Source of the DNA: Vibrio sp. JPW-9-11-11
GTDB taxonomy: Bacteria > Pseudomonadota > Gammaproteobacteria > Enterobacterales > Vibrionaceae
Length of the DNA: 64,000 nucleotides
Direction of reading: 5' to 3'
Assembly (NCBI RefSeq): GCF_013369335.1
Contig: NZ_SZQJ01000005.1
Coordinates: forward strand, 434,001 to 498,000
Both the position numbers and the translations under genes were made by a program. The notes under the pieces were generated by a model that was given only the letters and a program-made list of their open reading frames with translations, was not told where the DNA came from and searched no databases. Below are positions 1-9,259 of this stretch, piece after piece (position 1 is the stretch's first letter; each line of letters opens with the position of its first letter).

Positions 1-366
1 GCTAAGCATTGGCTCTCCAAAGGGTTAGATCTGCGACTGCAGCGCACTCCACTTTCTCTGTCTCTTATTTTCCTTCAACCTAACGAGGAGATCATTTTCC
101 GCTATTCGCTGGCAAAAGAGACAATCTCACAGCCCATCTCATGTGATCAGGATGCTGACACCCAGATTTTGAACTATGTCCACCTTTTCACTATGTGGGA
201 TGTAGACAAGTCACTGATTGATTGCCTGTGCGAAGATCTGATGCAGGAGGATGCGTTTGATCCGTCGATGTTTAAAACGATCGTCAACACCCAAACCGTC
301 AAACCCAGAGTTAAGAACGCACTCAAACAAATGAGGCTACCGCTCAGGGGGAGGTCTTTTCGTTAA
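1..366 (+). CDS. C-terminal part of an unrecognised protein (partial)
   Basis: The frame is open from the first base of the window to a TAA stop, giving 121 residues of the C-terminus of a protein whose start lies outside. The visible part has no transmembrane stretch or signal and no catalytic motif I recognise. It ends in a basic tail (LRGRSFR). An in-frame TTG at 169 has no convincing ribosome site and is not needed as a start. No function can be proposed. The downstream gap to 561 carries no further gene. Confidence 0.6.
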   Translation, partial: AKHWLSKGLDLRLQRTPLSLSLIFLQPNEEIIFRYSLAKETISQPISCDQDADTQILNYVHLFTMWDVDKSLIDCLCEDLMQEDAFDPSMFKTIVNTQTVKPRVKNALKQMRLPLRGRSFR

Positions 367-561
367 AGAGTTAGAAATCTATTAGCCAGAAGGCGTCCCA
401 ATATGGCTCTGTCATCATTGGGGCGCTGTTTTTGAGCCATCAAATCAGTGGCTAAGCTTATTCACTCAATTGCGTTAAATTTGAGCGGCATCACTCGTGC
501 TTGCAGGGAGGTAAACTACTCTTTCGATAGATATAATTAATTACTGCAAGGACGGATATCA

Positions 562-1845
562 GTGGATATGGTAGAAGCGAAAATTGCTGATTCTTTTTCT
601 GTCGACCTCAAGCACGCCCTAGTTTGGGTCGCGCGTGCACTGGACTATGTCGGGATTGATGATATTCACCACAATCATCGCGTCGCTTACATCGCGCATG
701 AATGTGCGAAACGTCTCAACTGGCCAGTACAAAAGCAAGAATTTACCTTCCTGTCTGGGTTGATTCATGATTGCGGCGTTTCACAAACCAATGAACACAA
801 AAATTTGATCAGTGAAATCATCCCTACCCATGTTCAAACCCATTGTTCCATCGGCTATCACGCATTAAATAACTGCAAGTTACTGACTCAATTTGCCCCT
901 ATCATTCTTCATCATCACACTCACTGGGAACTATTAAAAGACATTGAGCTACCATCATTTGAAAAAGATATTGCCGCCTTGGTGTTTATCTCAGACAGGC
1001 TCGATTTCCTTCGTGCGCAGTATTCCAAGGCTGAAAGTTCCGACTTGGTCACCTTAAATAAATGCGAAATTTCAAACGAGTTGACGAGACGAAGCGGCAC
1101 ACTTTTTCGCCCTGAATATGTCAAGGTGCTCAATGAATTAGTGGAGAAAGACGGTTTTTGGTTTGCAATGGAACCAGAAAATATCGAGTCGATTCCTCTG
1201 CAGTTCACTCACTTAGAATGGCTACAGAAAAACTTATCTATGCAAGACCTGATTCAGTTAGGCCGTTTTATTGCGGGCATCGTCGATGCCAAAAGTCCAT
1301 TTACTTATCAGCACTCTCTCAAAGTTGCAGAGCTCTGCTTCTATCTAGCACAAGGACTCAATTTACCTATAACTACCGCACGCATGTTATATGTTTCGGG
1401 GCTTGTCCATGATATTGGCAAGCTGAGAACACCTGATGACATCCTGCATAAACCTGGCAAACTCACTCAAGAAGAGTACATTCATATCAAACGACACACG
1501 ATTGATACTGAAATTGCCCTACAAATGGTCTTCCCGTGTTCAAAGATAGGCGAATGGGCTTCCAATCATCACGAGAAGCTGGATGGGACGGGCTACCCAT
1601 ATAACAAAACGGCGAATGAGCTAGACTTACCGTCGCGAATTATCGCTGTCGCCGATATTTTCCAAGCCTTGTCTCAAGACCGCCCTTATCGGGGCCGTTT
1701 AAGCGCACAAGAAATCGTCGATATTATTAAACCTATGGTTGACGCAGGCCTTCTTGATCAACATGTGTTCCAGCACCTGAGTGAACACCTAGACCGCTAC
1801 TACCAAATATCGACGTCGACCAATGTAGAAGTACCAGAACTTTGA
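562..1845 (+). CDS. Tandem HD / HD-GYP domain protein, probable c-di-GMP phosphodiesterase
   Basis: Cytoplasmic protein of 427 residues with two HD domains and no membrane segment. The N-terminal domain (about 35-150) keeps an HD pair at 69-70, a downstream HHHTHW run and a late Asp (SDRLDF). The C-terminal domain is a full HD-GYP: HD at 283-284, then DIGK, and HHEKLDGTGYP ending in GYP at 344-346. HD-GYP enzymes hydrolyse c-di-GMP to GMP and pGpG; the role of the first HD domain is unknown. The GTG start at 562 is preferred over ATG 568 because AAGGAC lies eight bases upstream. The gene appears to be a single transcription unit. Confidence 0.85.
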   Translation: MDMVEAKIADSFSVDLKHALVWVARALDYVGIDDIHHNHRVAYIAHECAKRLNWPVQKQEFTFLSGLIHDCGVSQTNEHKNLISEIIPTHVQTHCSIGYHALNNCKLLTQFAPIILHHHTHWELLKDIELPSFEKDIAALVFISDRLDFLRAQYSKAESSDLVTLNKCEISNELTRRSGTLFRPEYVKVLNELVEKDGFWFAMEPENIESIPLQFTHLEWLQKNLSMQDLIQLGRFIAGIVDAKSPFTYQHSLKVAELCFYLAQGLNLPITTARMLYVSGLVHDIGKLRTPDDILHKPGKLTQEEYIHIKRHTIDTEIALQMVFPCSKIGEWASNHHEKLDGTGYPYNKTANELDLPSRIIAVADIFQALSQDRPYRGRLSAQEIVDIIKPMVDAGLLDQHVFQHLSEHLDRYYQISTSTNVEVPEL

Positions 1846-1867
1846 TTGAGTCTACCGTGTCATGAAC

Positions 1868-1905
1868 CGCTACAGACAGGAAGGCTGGCTATCCCATCTG
1901 TAGCG
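1868..1905 (+). terminator. Hairpin after the HD-GYP gene, possible terminator
   Basis: A perfect 9-bp inverted repeat (CGCTACAGA / TCTGTAGCG) encloses a 20-base loop, 23 bases after the stop codon. Only a short T run (CGTTTGG) follows, so termination is plausible but not certain. Confidence 0.4.
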
Positions 1906-1945
1906 CGTTTGGCCTTCATTTTATGACCTCAGCTTGCTTTTCACT

Positions 1946-2167
1946 TTAGTGCGTAGCATTGTCACTCGGCTGACCAAACTCAGCTTGTTGATATATGTCT
2001 GCCAAGCGACGCTCTTTACGCGCTTGAGTTTTTTGAGTTGAATGAGTACCGCGGTGAGTTTGTGACTTCAACGCCTTCTCGTGCTCTTTTGCAGAATGGA
2101 GAAATTTAGGGTCATTAAGCGCTTGTTGGCGTAGGCGGTTTACACGTTCGATGGTTTCTAACAACAT
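1946..2167 (-). CDS. Small hydrophilic protein of unknown function
   Basis: This 73-residue, charged protein is rich in Lys, Arg, Gln and His, with no membrane segment. The N-terminal half (LLETIERVNRLRQQAL) should form an amphipathic helix; the rest is basic and probably disordered. The start at 2167 is chosen because AGGAGG sits five bases upstream; a GTG at 2173 would overlap that site. The strong ribosome site argues that it is translated. I do not recognise a family. Confidence 0.55.
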   Translation of the reverse strand: MLLETIERVNRLRQQALNDPKFLHSAKEHEKALKSQTHRGTHSTQKTQARKERRLADIYQQAEFGQPSDNATH

Positions 2168-2439
2168 ACACACCTCCTTTTACCTGTACCTATATCCAGT
2201 ATAGTTAAGTTATTGGCTAACGCAATAAACACTGGTCATAAAAACAGTATTAAGTATATCTTTCTGTTTATTAAGGTATAAAAAGTGTTACGCGAGCAAA
2301 ACCAGTCTATGTCAATCGTTGAAATTGGTATCTCCTATTGATAGGTGGGCTCTATCGCAGTGATTTGTACCATCCATTTTTAAATCCCCTTCTCCATCAA
2401 TAGACTGAGTGCATTATTCTTGAGGTTGGGGGATTAAAA

Positions 2440-3306
2440 ATGAAGGCGATCGTTGTTGAGGGTGGTGCGATGCGTGGGATATTCGCAGCTGGTGTGTTAG
2501 ACCAGTTTTTGAACCACGATTACAACCCCTACGATCTCGCGATCGGTGTATCAGCGGGCGCTTCTAATCTCGTTGGCTTTTTGGCGAAACAGCACGGACG
2601 CAGCCATCAAGTGATCACTCGCCTAGCGACAAACTCGCTATTTTATAGCCCGAAACGCTTTTTAACCGGGGGAAGTCTGGTCAATGTGAAATGGTTGGTA
2701 ACCCAGTCTGAGCGTCACTATCCACTCGACAAGAAAACACTATTTGGCAACACGCCCCTACTGGCAACGACAACTAATGTAGCAACGGGCAGAGCAGATT
2801 ATTACAAGGTGACGCCAAACAACCTCAGCCAAGTATTAGAAGCCACCAGTGCGTTGCCGATTGTCTATAAGCAAACGCCTTGTTTTTCAGGTCAATGCTA
2901 TACCGATGGTGGCGTAGCCGACTCTATTCCCGTGAAAGAAGCTTACCAACGCGGTGCTCGAGAGATCACCGTTGTCCTCTCTCATCCGCTTAACTATCAA
3001 ATGCCAGAGCGCAAAAGTGCCTTGCTGTTTAAGGGGCTGCTAAAGAGATATCCAAAGGTCGGCCAAGCGATGGTGGAACGCGCAAGGCGTTACAACCAAT
3101 CGCTTGAATTTATCCGTCGCCCACCTAACGATGCCATCATTCGTGTCATCGCGCCGCCGGAAAATTTTGCGGTCAAACGCTTAACGATGGACCTAGGCCT
3201 GCTTGAGGCTGGCTATAAAATTGGCCTAGAGGAAGGAAAAAAACACCTCGCCAACCGTCAGGGTTTACATGGCTTAACTAATGAGAACTGTCACTTTTGC
3301 GTTTAG
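2440..3306 (+). CDS. Patatin-like phospholipase, YjjU type
   Basis: A 288-residue cytoplasmic protein with the complete patatin layout: glycine-rich oxyanion loop EGGAMRGIF at 7-15, nucleophile elbow GVSAG with Ser38, and the DGG motif with catalytic Asp156. These form the Ser-Asp dyad of bacterial patatin lipid acyl hydrolases. There is no secretion signal, so it probably acts on cellular lipids or acyl substrates; the real substrate is unknown. The run GTTGGGGG before ATG 2440 serves as a ribosome site. Its last four bases overlap the convergent oxygenase gene. Confidence 0.85.
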   Translation: MKAIVVEGGAMRGIFAAGVLDQFLNHDYNPYDLAIGVSAGASNLVGFLAKQHGRSHQVITRLATNSLFYSPKRFLTGGSLVNVKWLVTQSERHYPLDKKTLFGNTPLLATTTNVATGRADYYKVTPNNLSQVLEATSALPIVYKQTPCFSGQCYTDGGVADSIPVKEAYQRGAREITVVLSHPLNYQMPERKSALLFKGLLKRYPKVGQAMVERARRYNQSLEFIRRPPNDAIIRVIAPPENFAVKRLTMDLGLLEAGYKIGLEEGKKHLANRQGLHGLTNENCHFCV

Positions 3307-3905
3307 TTAGCGATATCGAGAGAGTTGCCACTCACGCCATTAACACGAAACCAACCTGCGATACTATAGCGCTCGGTATTCGTAGGCTTTACTTCGTGAG
3401 GAAACTGTTCTGAGAAAAATACCAACAGACGACCAGCTTTGGGCTCAACTGTCGCAAGTTGACGGTCTTGAAGGTCGTAGATAACCAACTCTCCCGCGTC
3501 CTGCGGCTGCCACGCTTCGTTCATGTAAAATACGGTGGTTAGTCGCCGATTTTCATTGCCTTTGAAACTGTCTAAATGCTTTTGATAAAAATCGCCACAC
3601 TCGTATTTTGCAAAGTGTGCTTCATACTCAAATAGACCGAGAAAGAAATGTCGATTCACTTCGAGACGAATGTGTTCCATTTTATCCAAGTAAGCACTAA
3701 CAGGATCCCCCATGCCGGGATTAAGCCATTGAATTTTATCGCTACGAACGGAAGTGGCTCGGATAGCCTCATCGTTACGCCCAATACGCGCTTTTCTCCA
3801 CTGCTCTGGAATGCAATCACGCAAGCGTTCAACTTCCCTGCTTGGGAGAAAATCATCCCAAATATAATAACCACGGGTAAATAACGCATCGATAAGTTGA
3901 TTCAT
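3303..3905 (-). CDS. 2OG-Fe(II) oxygenase (prolyl-4-hydroxylase-like)
   Basis: A 200-residue protein with the double-stranded beta-helix iron site: H110-x-D112 in YQKHLDSF, distal His170 in QFPHEV, and Arg179 in ERYSIAGWF to hold 2-oxoglutarate. This arrangement is typical of the SM-20/EGLN-like bacterial hydroxylases, which modify protein or small-molecule substrates using O2 and 2-oxoglutarate. The substrate is unknown. It overlaps the end of the patatin gene by four bases in convergent orientation, so the neighbours do not indicate a pathway. Confidence 0.8.
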   Translation of the reverse strand: MNQLIDALFTRGYYIWDDFLPSREVERLRDCIPEQWRKARIGRNDEAIRATSVRSDKIQWLNPGMGDPVSAYLDKMEHIRLEVNRHFFLGLFEYEAHFAKYECGDFYQKHLDSFKGNENRRLTTVFYMNEAWQPQDAGELVIYDLQDRQLATVEPKAGRLLVFFSEQFPHEVKPTNTERYSIAGWFRVNGVSGNSLDIAN

Positions 3906-4008
3906 TTGCTGGTAGGTCCATATAAGCGAGTTGGGACACGCTTATACACACCCACAAAGAGCTAGGACAACTCAGATTAATTGTCGTCACGACAAAACTA
4001 TCAATCAG

Positions 4009-4647
4009 TTAAGCCACAATCCCTTGTTCTAGCGCATATTTCGCTAGCTCGGCCGTACTGTGTAGGTCCAATTTATGTTTGATATTTTGCCGATGAGTCT
4101 CGACAGTGCGATAGCTAATGTTTAGAAGGGAAGCGATTTTTTTGCTGCTATTCCCTTCTGCCACTAGCTTAAGGATCGCTTCTTCACGACGGCTTAGCGG
4201 ATTAGGCTTTTGCGCCGTTGGAATCACCTCTTGAGAAAACAGCGTTTGCGTGACTGATTCGCAAAAATAAGTCGAACCTTGATAGACGGTTTTAATCGCC
4301 TGCACCATACGCTGAGCACAGATTTCTTTCAGCATGTACCCCACAGCGCCTACTTGCATTACCTTCATGATGTATTCGCGGTTATCATGCATGGTCAGCA
4401 TCAAGACTTTGACTTCTGGCATCGATTCTTTGATTACGCGTGTGGCATCAATACCGTTCATTAGCGGCATACTGACATCCATCAGAACTACATCGGGTTG
4501 GAGTGCTTTAACCACATCAATTGCTTCGAGGCCGTTACTAGCACAACCTACCACATCGATGCCAGACTCTGTTTGAAGACGTGCTTTAAACCCGTCTAAC
4601 ACCACCTGATGATCGTCAACAATAACAACTTTAATCGGTTTATCCAT
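4009..4647 (-). CDS. NarL/FixJ-type response regulator of the TRAP locus
   Basis: A 212-residue response regulator. The receiver domain (about 5-120) has the acidic pair DD at 11-12, phospho-acceptor Asp57 in VLMDVSMP and a late Lys in MLKE. A LuxR/NarL helix-turn-helix (about 145-205) contains RREEAILKLVAEGNSSKKIA. Its ATG lies inside the end of the histidine kinase gene (8-base overlap), which indicates translational coupling and a kinase-regulator pair. By position it should control the TRAP transporter genes upstream; the TACGTA repeats before the binding-protein gene are candidate sites. Confidence 0.88.
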   Translation of the reverse strand: MDKPIKVVIVDDHQVVLDGFKARLQTESGIDVVGCASNGLEAIDVVKALQPDVVLMDVSMPLMNGIDATRVIKESMPEVKVLMLTMHDNREYIMKVMQVGAVGYMLKEICAQRMVQAIKTVYQGSTYFCESVTQTLFSQEVIPTAQKPNPLSRREEAILKLVAEGNSSKKIASLLNISYRTVETHRQNIKHKLDLHSTAELAKYALEQGIVA

Positions 4648-6004
4648 AAACTAATCCGTCCAACTCTAGCAGCACAGTAATTTCTGTTCCAAAGCCTGGT
4701 TCGCTCTCGATATCGAGTTCACCGCCTATAAACTCCACCCGCTCACGCATGTTACGTAAACCGATGCCACTTTTTCTCATCGTGGCGTTGACGTCGAACC
4801 CAACGCCATCATCACGAATAATCAATTGCAGCATAGTGCCCATCTGCTGCAAAATCACACTGACCTTGCCAGCATGAGAGTGTTTTTCAATGTTAGTTAA
4901 AGACTCCTGCGCAACACGATAGAGCGTCGTTGCCACTTCAGATTGTAGCTTAGCAGCCGGTTGAGTTTTCAGCGTGGCTTCAACATCAATTCCTGAGTGA
5001 GCTTTGAAGTCTAGCAGTAGACTGTTGAGCGCAGCTTCTAGTCCAATGTCATCCAAAGCACTGGGACGTAAGTTGTGGGAAATGTGTCTCACTTCGTTTA
5101 TCGCCATCATCAATGACTGTTGGGACTGTGCTAGGTGCTGTTTAAGCGGCGCATCTTCAATTTTGTTGGCTAATAGCTCGAGGTGACACTTACTCGACAC
5201 CAGCAATTGGTTAATACCGTCATGTAACTCTCTCGCAAGGTGTTTCTTCTCATCTTCCTGAAACATAACCGTCTTATGCGCGAGTTCTTTTAAGCTTTTG
5301 TCTGCCAAACGGTGCTCATGAAGATTGACCGCCAGAGTGATCACTACTATGACACCTACGGTCACACTCATAATCACGATCACCGAGAAAAAAGTCGTTT
5401 CAATATTTCGTTTTACTTCTGACTTTAAGTTTGCGACTTCATTAGTAATATCTTCGATATACAGCCCAGTCCCCACCATCCAGTTCCACTTATCAAGCCA
5501 CGCTGCGTAGCTGAGTTTAGTCACATTCTCGCCCGTCGAAGGCTTCTGCCATAGATAGCGATGAAAACCACCCCCACTCTGTGCCTGGTGAAGCAGTGCT
5601 TCAATCAGGTAGTCGCCATTTTCATCTTGAATGTGGAGCAAGTTTTGTCCGACTAATTCGGGCTGGATCGGGTGGACTAAGTTCACACCAGATTCGTCGT
5701 AAGCAAAAAAGTAGCCGTCCTTGTCCTTGCCGTAGCGAAGCTTATTCAATACCTCTTTCACTTGCTCTTTCGCTTCATGCTCTGCCAGGCTCATATCGTT
5801 GTAGATATGATCAATGGCATCAAACGCAAGGTCGACATGGTCTTTAAGCGCGGTCTCTTTTGAACGAATTAACCCATCTTCAAATATCTGAATTTCCTTT
5901 TCGCCCAAGGTTTTGGCTTGATGGATAGAGATCCAACTGGTCAAGGCCGTGACCAGCAAGAGTGGTAACAAACTCAGTAGTATCAGTTTTGCTTGTAGAG
6001 GCAT
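4640..6004 (-). CDS. Cache-domain sensor histidine kinase of the TRAP locus
   Basis: A membrane kinase of about 454 residues. A first membrane helix (about 5-25) precedes a periplasmic single-Cache domain (GYFFAYDESGVNLVHPI followed by LVGQNL), then a second helix near 200-222. The cytoplasmic part has a HisKA_3 dimer domain with His in LARELHDGINQ and an HATPase with DDGVGFD and GIGLRNM. This is the NarX-like class that pairs with NarL-type regulators. ATG 6004 is chosen over the upstream TTG 6025 because GGGG lies six bases before it. The Cache fold suggests it senses a small organic acid, possibly the TRAP substrate. Confidence 0.87.
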   Translation of the reverse strand: MPLQAKLILLSLLPLLLVTALTSWISIHQAKTLGEKEIQIFEDGLIRSKETALKDHVDLAFDAIDHIYNDMSLAEHEAKEQVKEVLNKLRYGKDKDGYFFAYDESGVNLVHPIQPELVGQNLLHIQDENGDYLIEALLHQAQSGGGFHRYLWQKPSTGENVTKLSYAAWLDKWNWMVGTGLYIEDITNEVANLKSEVKRNIETTFFSVIVIMSVTVGVIVVITLAVNLHEHRLADKSLKELAHKTVMFQEDEKKHLARELHDGINQLLVSSKCHLELLANKIEDAPLKQHLAQSQQSLMMAINEVRHISHNLRPSALDDIGLEAALNSLLLDFKAHSGIDVEATLKTQPAAKLQSEVATTLYRVAQESLTNIEKHSHAGKVSVILQQMGTMLQLIIRDDGVGFDVNATMRKSGIGLRNMRERVEFIGGELDIESEPGFGTEITVLLELDGLVYG

Positions 6005-6025
6005 CCTTTTCCCCAATAAAAACAA

Positions 6026-6054
6026 AGGCTGCGTACCTCAGCGGTAAGCAGCCT
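6026..6054 (-). terminator. Hairpin with T-tract between the TRAP genes and the kinase gene
   Basis: Stem AGGCTGC / GCAGCCT with a 15-base loop, followed on the minus strand by TTTGTTTTTATT. It lies just after the large permease gene and would act as a full or partial terminator, lowering kinase/regulator expression relative to the transporter. Confidence 0.6.
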
Positions 6055-6093
6055 CACTTTAGCAGGAGTTATAGCTAAATCGTAACTCGGGGA

Positions 6094-7377
6094 TCACATT
6101 CCGTAGAATCCAGGGAACGCAAGTAGGGACGCGAGCACCAAGACCTGAATAGCGATAAACGGCATTACCCCACGATAAATATCTCGAGTAGTGACACCAT
6201 TGGGTGCGACCCCTTTGAGATAAAACAAGCTGAAACCAAACGGAGGTGTCAAGAACGACGTCTGTAAGTTCATCGCCACAAGAATCGCGAACCATGTCAT
6301 GTTGATTCCAAGTAACTCTGCAACTGGTGCTAAGATTGGCACGATAATAAAACAGATTTCAACGAAGTCGATGAAAAAGCCCAGAACCAAAATAACCAGC
6401 ATGGTAATGATCAAGAAGCCCCATTTTTCACCCGGTATCTCCATCATCCACTCTTCAACTAAGTAGTCACCTCCGGTATAGGTAAACGCCATTGAAAAAG
6501 CGGTCGCGCCAAGCAAGATAGCAAATACCATTGCAGTGACTTTGACTGTTTCTTTTGCCGCTTCATAGACCATGTTAAAACTAAATTGACCATAGAGAAG
6601 CGCGAGCACGATAGCCCCTGCACCGCCTAGCGCCGCAGATTCAGTCGGCGTGGCCACGCCCGCAAAAATTGATCCAAGCACGACGACAATCAAGGCCAGA
6701 GGAGGCACAACCGCTTTGAGAGCAGCAATCACTTCTTGTTTTCGATTGAGATTTTCGTCAGCCGGAATGGCTTGTGCCGCTTCAGGATTCATTTTTGCGT
6801 AAATGAGAATATAAACCACGTACGCACCAACCAAGACCAGTCCTGGCCACAATGCAGCTTGGAATAAATCGCCAACAGGCACGCCTAATACATCACCAAG
6901 CAAAATAAGAACAATAGAGGGAGGAATGATTTGACCTAAGGTTCCCGACGCACATATGGTGCCGCAAGCAAGCCCTTTATCGTAGTTATATTTGAGCATA
7001 ACAGGCAAGGATATGAGGCCCATCGCGACAACCGACGCACCAACTACACCCGTCGAGGCAGCCAGCAACGCTCCCACCAGCACGGTTGAGATGGCAATCC
7101 CGCCACGAACTCCACCAAACAATTTACCCATCGACTCGAGCAATTGTTCAGCCAGACGAGTCTTTTGTAATACTAGACCCATAAAAACAAACAGAGGCAC
7201 CGCCATTAATACGGTGTTCTCCATAATGGATTGAATTCGATACGGCATAAAGGCAAACATATCCATGCCTTCTGCCCAAACGCCAAATATCAGCGCGATC
7301 CCACCGAAGGTAAACGCCACGGGAAAGCCAAGTAGCAGCGCAAATAAGGCTACAAAAAACATTACAATACCGACCAT
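6094..7377 (-). CDS. TRAP transporter large permease (DctM family)
   Basis: A 427-residue, highly hydrophobic inner-membrane protein with about 12 membrane helices. Hallmarks of the DctM/FcbT3 family include GFPVAFTFGG near residue 18 and the GTLGQIIPPSI segment in the middle. It forms the transport channel of a sodium-driven tripartite transporter with the small subunit and binding protein encoded upstream. The ribosome site GGAGACAAA precedes ATG 7377, and the gap to the small subunit gene is only 12 bases. Confidence 0.92.
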   Translation of the reverse strand: MVGIVMFFVALFALLLGFPVAFTFGGIALIFGVWAEGMDMFAFMPYRIQSIMENTVLMAVPLFVFMGLVLQKTRLAEQLLESMGKLFGGVRGGIAISTVLVGALLAASTGVVGASVVAMGLISLPVMLKYNYDKGLACGTICASGTLGQIIPPSIVLILLGDVLGVPVGDLFQAALWPGLVLVGAYVVYILIYAKMNPEAAQAIPADENLNRKQEVIAALKAVVPPLALIVVVLGSIFAGVATPTESAALGGAGAIVLALLYGQFSFNMVYEAAKETVKVTAMVFAILLGATAFSMAFTYTGGDYLVEEWMMEIPGEKWGFLIITMLVILVLGFFIDFVEICFIIVPILAPVAELLGINMTWFAILVAMNLQTSFLTPPFGFSLFYLKGVAPNGVTTRDIYRGVMPFIAIQVLVLASLLAFPGFYGM

Positions 7378-7389
7378 TTTTTTGTCTCC

Positions 7390-7923
7390 TTATTTTTGCT
7401 CTTGAGCGTATATGAGGTGTGGATTAACAATTTTGTTTATGGAGTGAAGCAGCAAGCCCACTCCACTGACTGCCATAAAGAAAAAGGACAAGGGAATCAT
7501 CGCTTTGATGATCCAACGGTAAGGCAAACCACCTGGATCACCCGACGTTTCTCCCAACTCGTAGCTCTCACGCGCAAAGTCGATGCCGTAATAAGCAACG
7601 AGCAAGCAGAATGGGAAGAGAAATATTAGCGTACCAAGTAGATCGATAATTGCTTGAGCCTTGTGAGAGAGACGTTCGTAAAAGAGGTCGACACGAACAT
7701 GACCGCCTGACTTGATCGCGTACGGCACGCCAAGAAGGAACACGGCTGAAAATAAGTGCCATTCCATTTCTTGAAATGCAATCGACACATCATTAAACGC
7801 GTAACGCATGACCACGTCATAGACGACATTGGCAAGCAGCAAAATGAATAGAATGCTTGATAACCATCCGAGGAAGTCACCAAAGCGATTAAACGCTCGC
7901 TCGATATATATTAGGCTTCTCAT
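7390..7923 (-). CDS. TRAP transporter small permease (DctQ family)
   Basis: A 177-residue membrane protein with four predicted helices, the usual size and topology of DctQ subunits. The typical motifs EMEWHLFSAVFLLGVPYAIKSGG (quoted in parts: EMEWHLF and GVPYAIK) and HVRVDLFYERLS are present. It partners the large subunit in the membrane. The strong ribosome site GGAGTAGGG precedes the ATG. It is separated from the binding-protein gene by two hairpins that probably set the stoichiometry of the components. Confidence 0.92.
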   Translation of the reverse strand: MRSLIYIERAFNRFGDFLGWLSSILFILLLANVVYDVVMRYAFNDVSIAFQEMEWHLFSAVFLLGVPYAIKSGGHVRVDLFYERLSHKAQAIIDLLGTLIFLFPFCLLVAYYGIDFARESYELGETSGDPGGLPYRWIIKAMIPLSFFFMAVSGVGLLLHSINKIVNPHLIYAQEQK

Positions 7924-7949
7924 TCCCTACTCCATGGAATTCTGAATCA

Positions 7950-8019
7950 ACGCCGCTTAAACGCGGCGTAATAGTATAAAATGTCTTGGGCTTCGAGCTG
8001 GGTGACACTGTCACCCAGC
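7950..8019 (-). promoter_or_regulatory. Two intercistronic hairpins between binding-protein and permease genes
   Basis: Two separate stems occupy the gap. At 7950-7969, ACGCCGC pairs with GCGGCGT around a 6-base loop. At 7997-8019, GCTGGGTGACA pairs with TGTCACCCAGC around a single central base. Neither is followed by a good T-tract on the minus strand. They are more likely mRNA stabilisers or processing stops that keep the binding protein in excess than full terminators. Confidence 0.55.
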
Positions 8020-8030
8020 AACTTCTATTA

Positions 8031-9119
8031 TTATTGTGCTTGGCTGTTTAAGTATGCGCGATGAGAAATGTCAGACCATGGGCGAACTTGATTGAGGTAG
8101 TTCGCTTGAGACTCTTGAATTTCTTTTGCCATTGCGTCTTTCTCAGCGTGATCTTTGAGCAAACGATCATTCGCTTCACGAAGTGCGGTCATGACTTCTT
8201 CAGGGAAGTCTTTCACCATTACGTTCGGGTATTCAGACTTGATAGACGCCCAGTTCTTACCACTCTCGTGCTTAGATTGGGTATACATGTCGTAAGCTGC
8301 GGTCTTCATCGCTACACGTAAGATGGCTTGAAGATCTGCTGGTAGACGATCCCATACACGTTTGTTGACTAAGAACTGCAGCTCGGTCGCAGGCTCATGC
8401 CAACCTGTGTAGTAGTAAGGCGCAATTTTGTGGAAACCCATACGTAAGTCGAGAGAAGGTCCAACCCACTCCAGAGCATCGATGGTACGACGTTCTAGCG
8501 AGGTGTACAGTTCACCCGGCGCAATGTTAGTCGGTTTAGCGCCTAGCTCGGCAAGAATTTCACCCGCAAAACCAGGGATGCGCATTTTCAGGCCTTGTAG
8601 GTCTTCGACTGAGTTGATCTCTTTTTGGAACCAACCACCCATCTGGGTATCTGTGTTACCACCTGGGAACGACAATAAATTGTGTGGAGCATAGACTTTT
8701 TCCATCAACTCCATACCACCGCCATAGTAGAACCAGGCGTACTGTTCGGTTGGCAGCATACCAAACGGCATTGAGGTGAAGTACAAGGTGTTTGGCACTT
8801 TACCTTTCCAGTAGTAAGACGCCGAGTGGCCCATGTCATACTGACCAGACTTGACCATATCAAACACACCTAGAGGCGCTTTATGCTTGTTCGCCGAATC
8901 GATACGGATTTGAAGTCGGCCATTTGACATCTCTTCGGCCATCTTGGCCATATTTTTTGTCGCATCACCAAAAATTGGGAAGTTTGGCCCCCAAGTTTCA
9001 GCCAGCTTTAAGCGATAGACTTTTTCCGCTGCAGAAGCAGAGGTTGCCATTACAGCCAAGGCGGCTGCCATAGCGGTTCCTTTAAAAACTCGTTTTAGCG
9101 ATTTTTTAATAACACTCAT
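8031..9119 (-). CDS. TRAP transporter periplasmic binding protein (TakP/FcbT1-like)
   Basis: A 362-residue secreted solute-binding protein with an N-terminal signal (KRVFKGTAMAAALAVMA, cleavage after SASA). The mature part starts with AEKVYRLKLAETWG and contains the DctP-fold markers GQYDMGHSASYYWKG and GLKMRIPG. The sequence resembles the COG4663/TakP branch, whose studied members bind 2-oxo acids, rather than the C4-dicarboxylate branch; the actual ligand cannot be read from sequence. ATG 9119 is used because AAGGA lies seven bases upstream; a GTG at 9125 is poorer. It is the first gene of the leftward TRAP unit. Confidence 0.88.
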   Translation of the reverse strand: MSVIKKSLKRVFKGTAMAAALAVMATSASAAEKVYRLKLAETWGPNFPIFGDATKNMAKMAEEMSNGRLQIRIDSANKHKAPLGVFDMVKSGQYDMGHSASYYWKGKVPNTLYFTSMPFGMLPTEQYAWFYYGGGMELMEKVYAPHNLLSFPGGNTDTQMGGWFQKEINSVEDLQGLKMRIPGFAGEILAELGAKPTNIAPGELYTSLERRTIDALEWVGPSLDLRMGFHKIAPYYYTGWHEPATELQFLVNKRVWDRLPADLQAILRVAMKTAAYDMYTQSKHESGKNWASIKSEYPNVMVKDFPEEVMTALREANDRLLKDHAEKDAMAKEIQESQANYLNQVRPWSDISHRAYLNSQAQ

Positions 9120-9259
9120 GTTCACGTCCTTTGTTAACGGGTCATACCTTTTCAGATATGTTCTTTAGCGCTTAAAGGATGATCCATCACAGGCAAAGTT
9201 AAAATCAGCGTGAACACGGATAAAATTTAACAATGAAAGCAAGTGTTAGACTAAAGACC

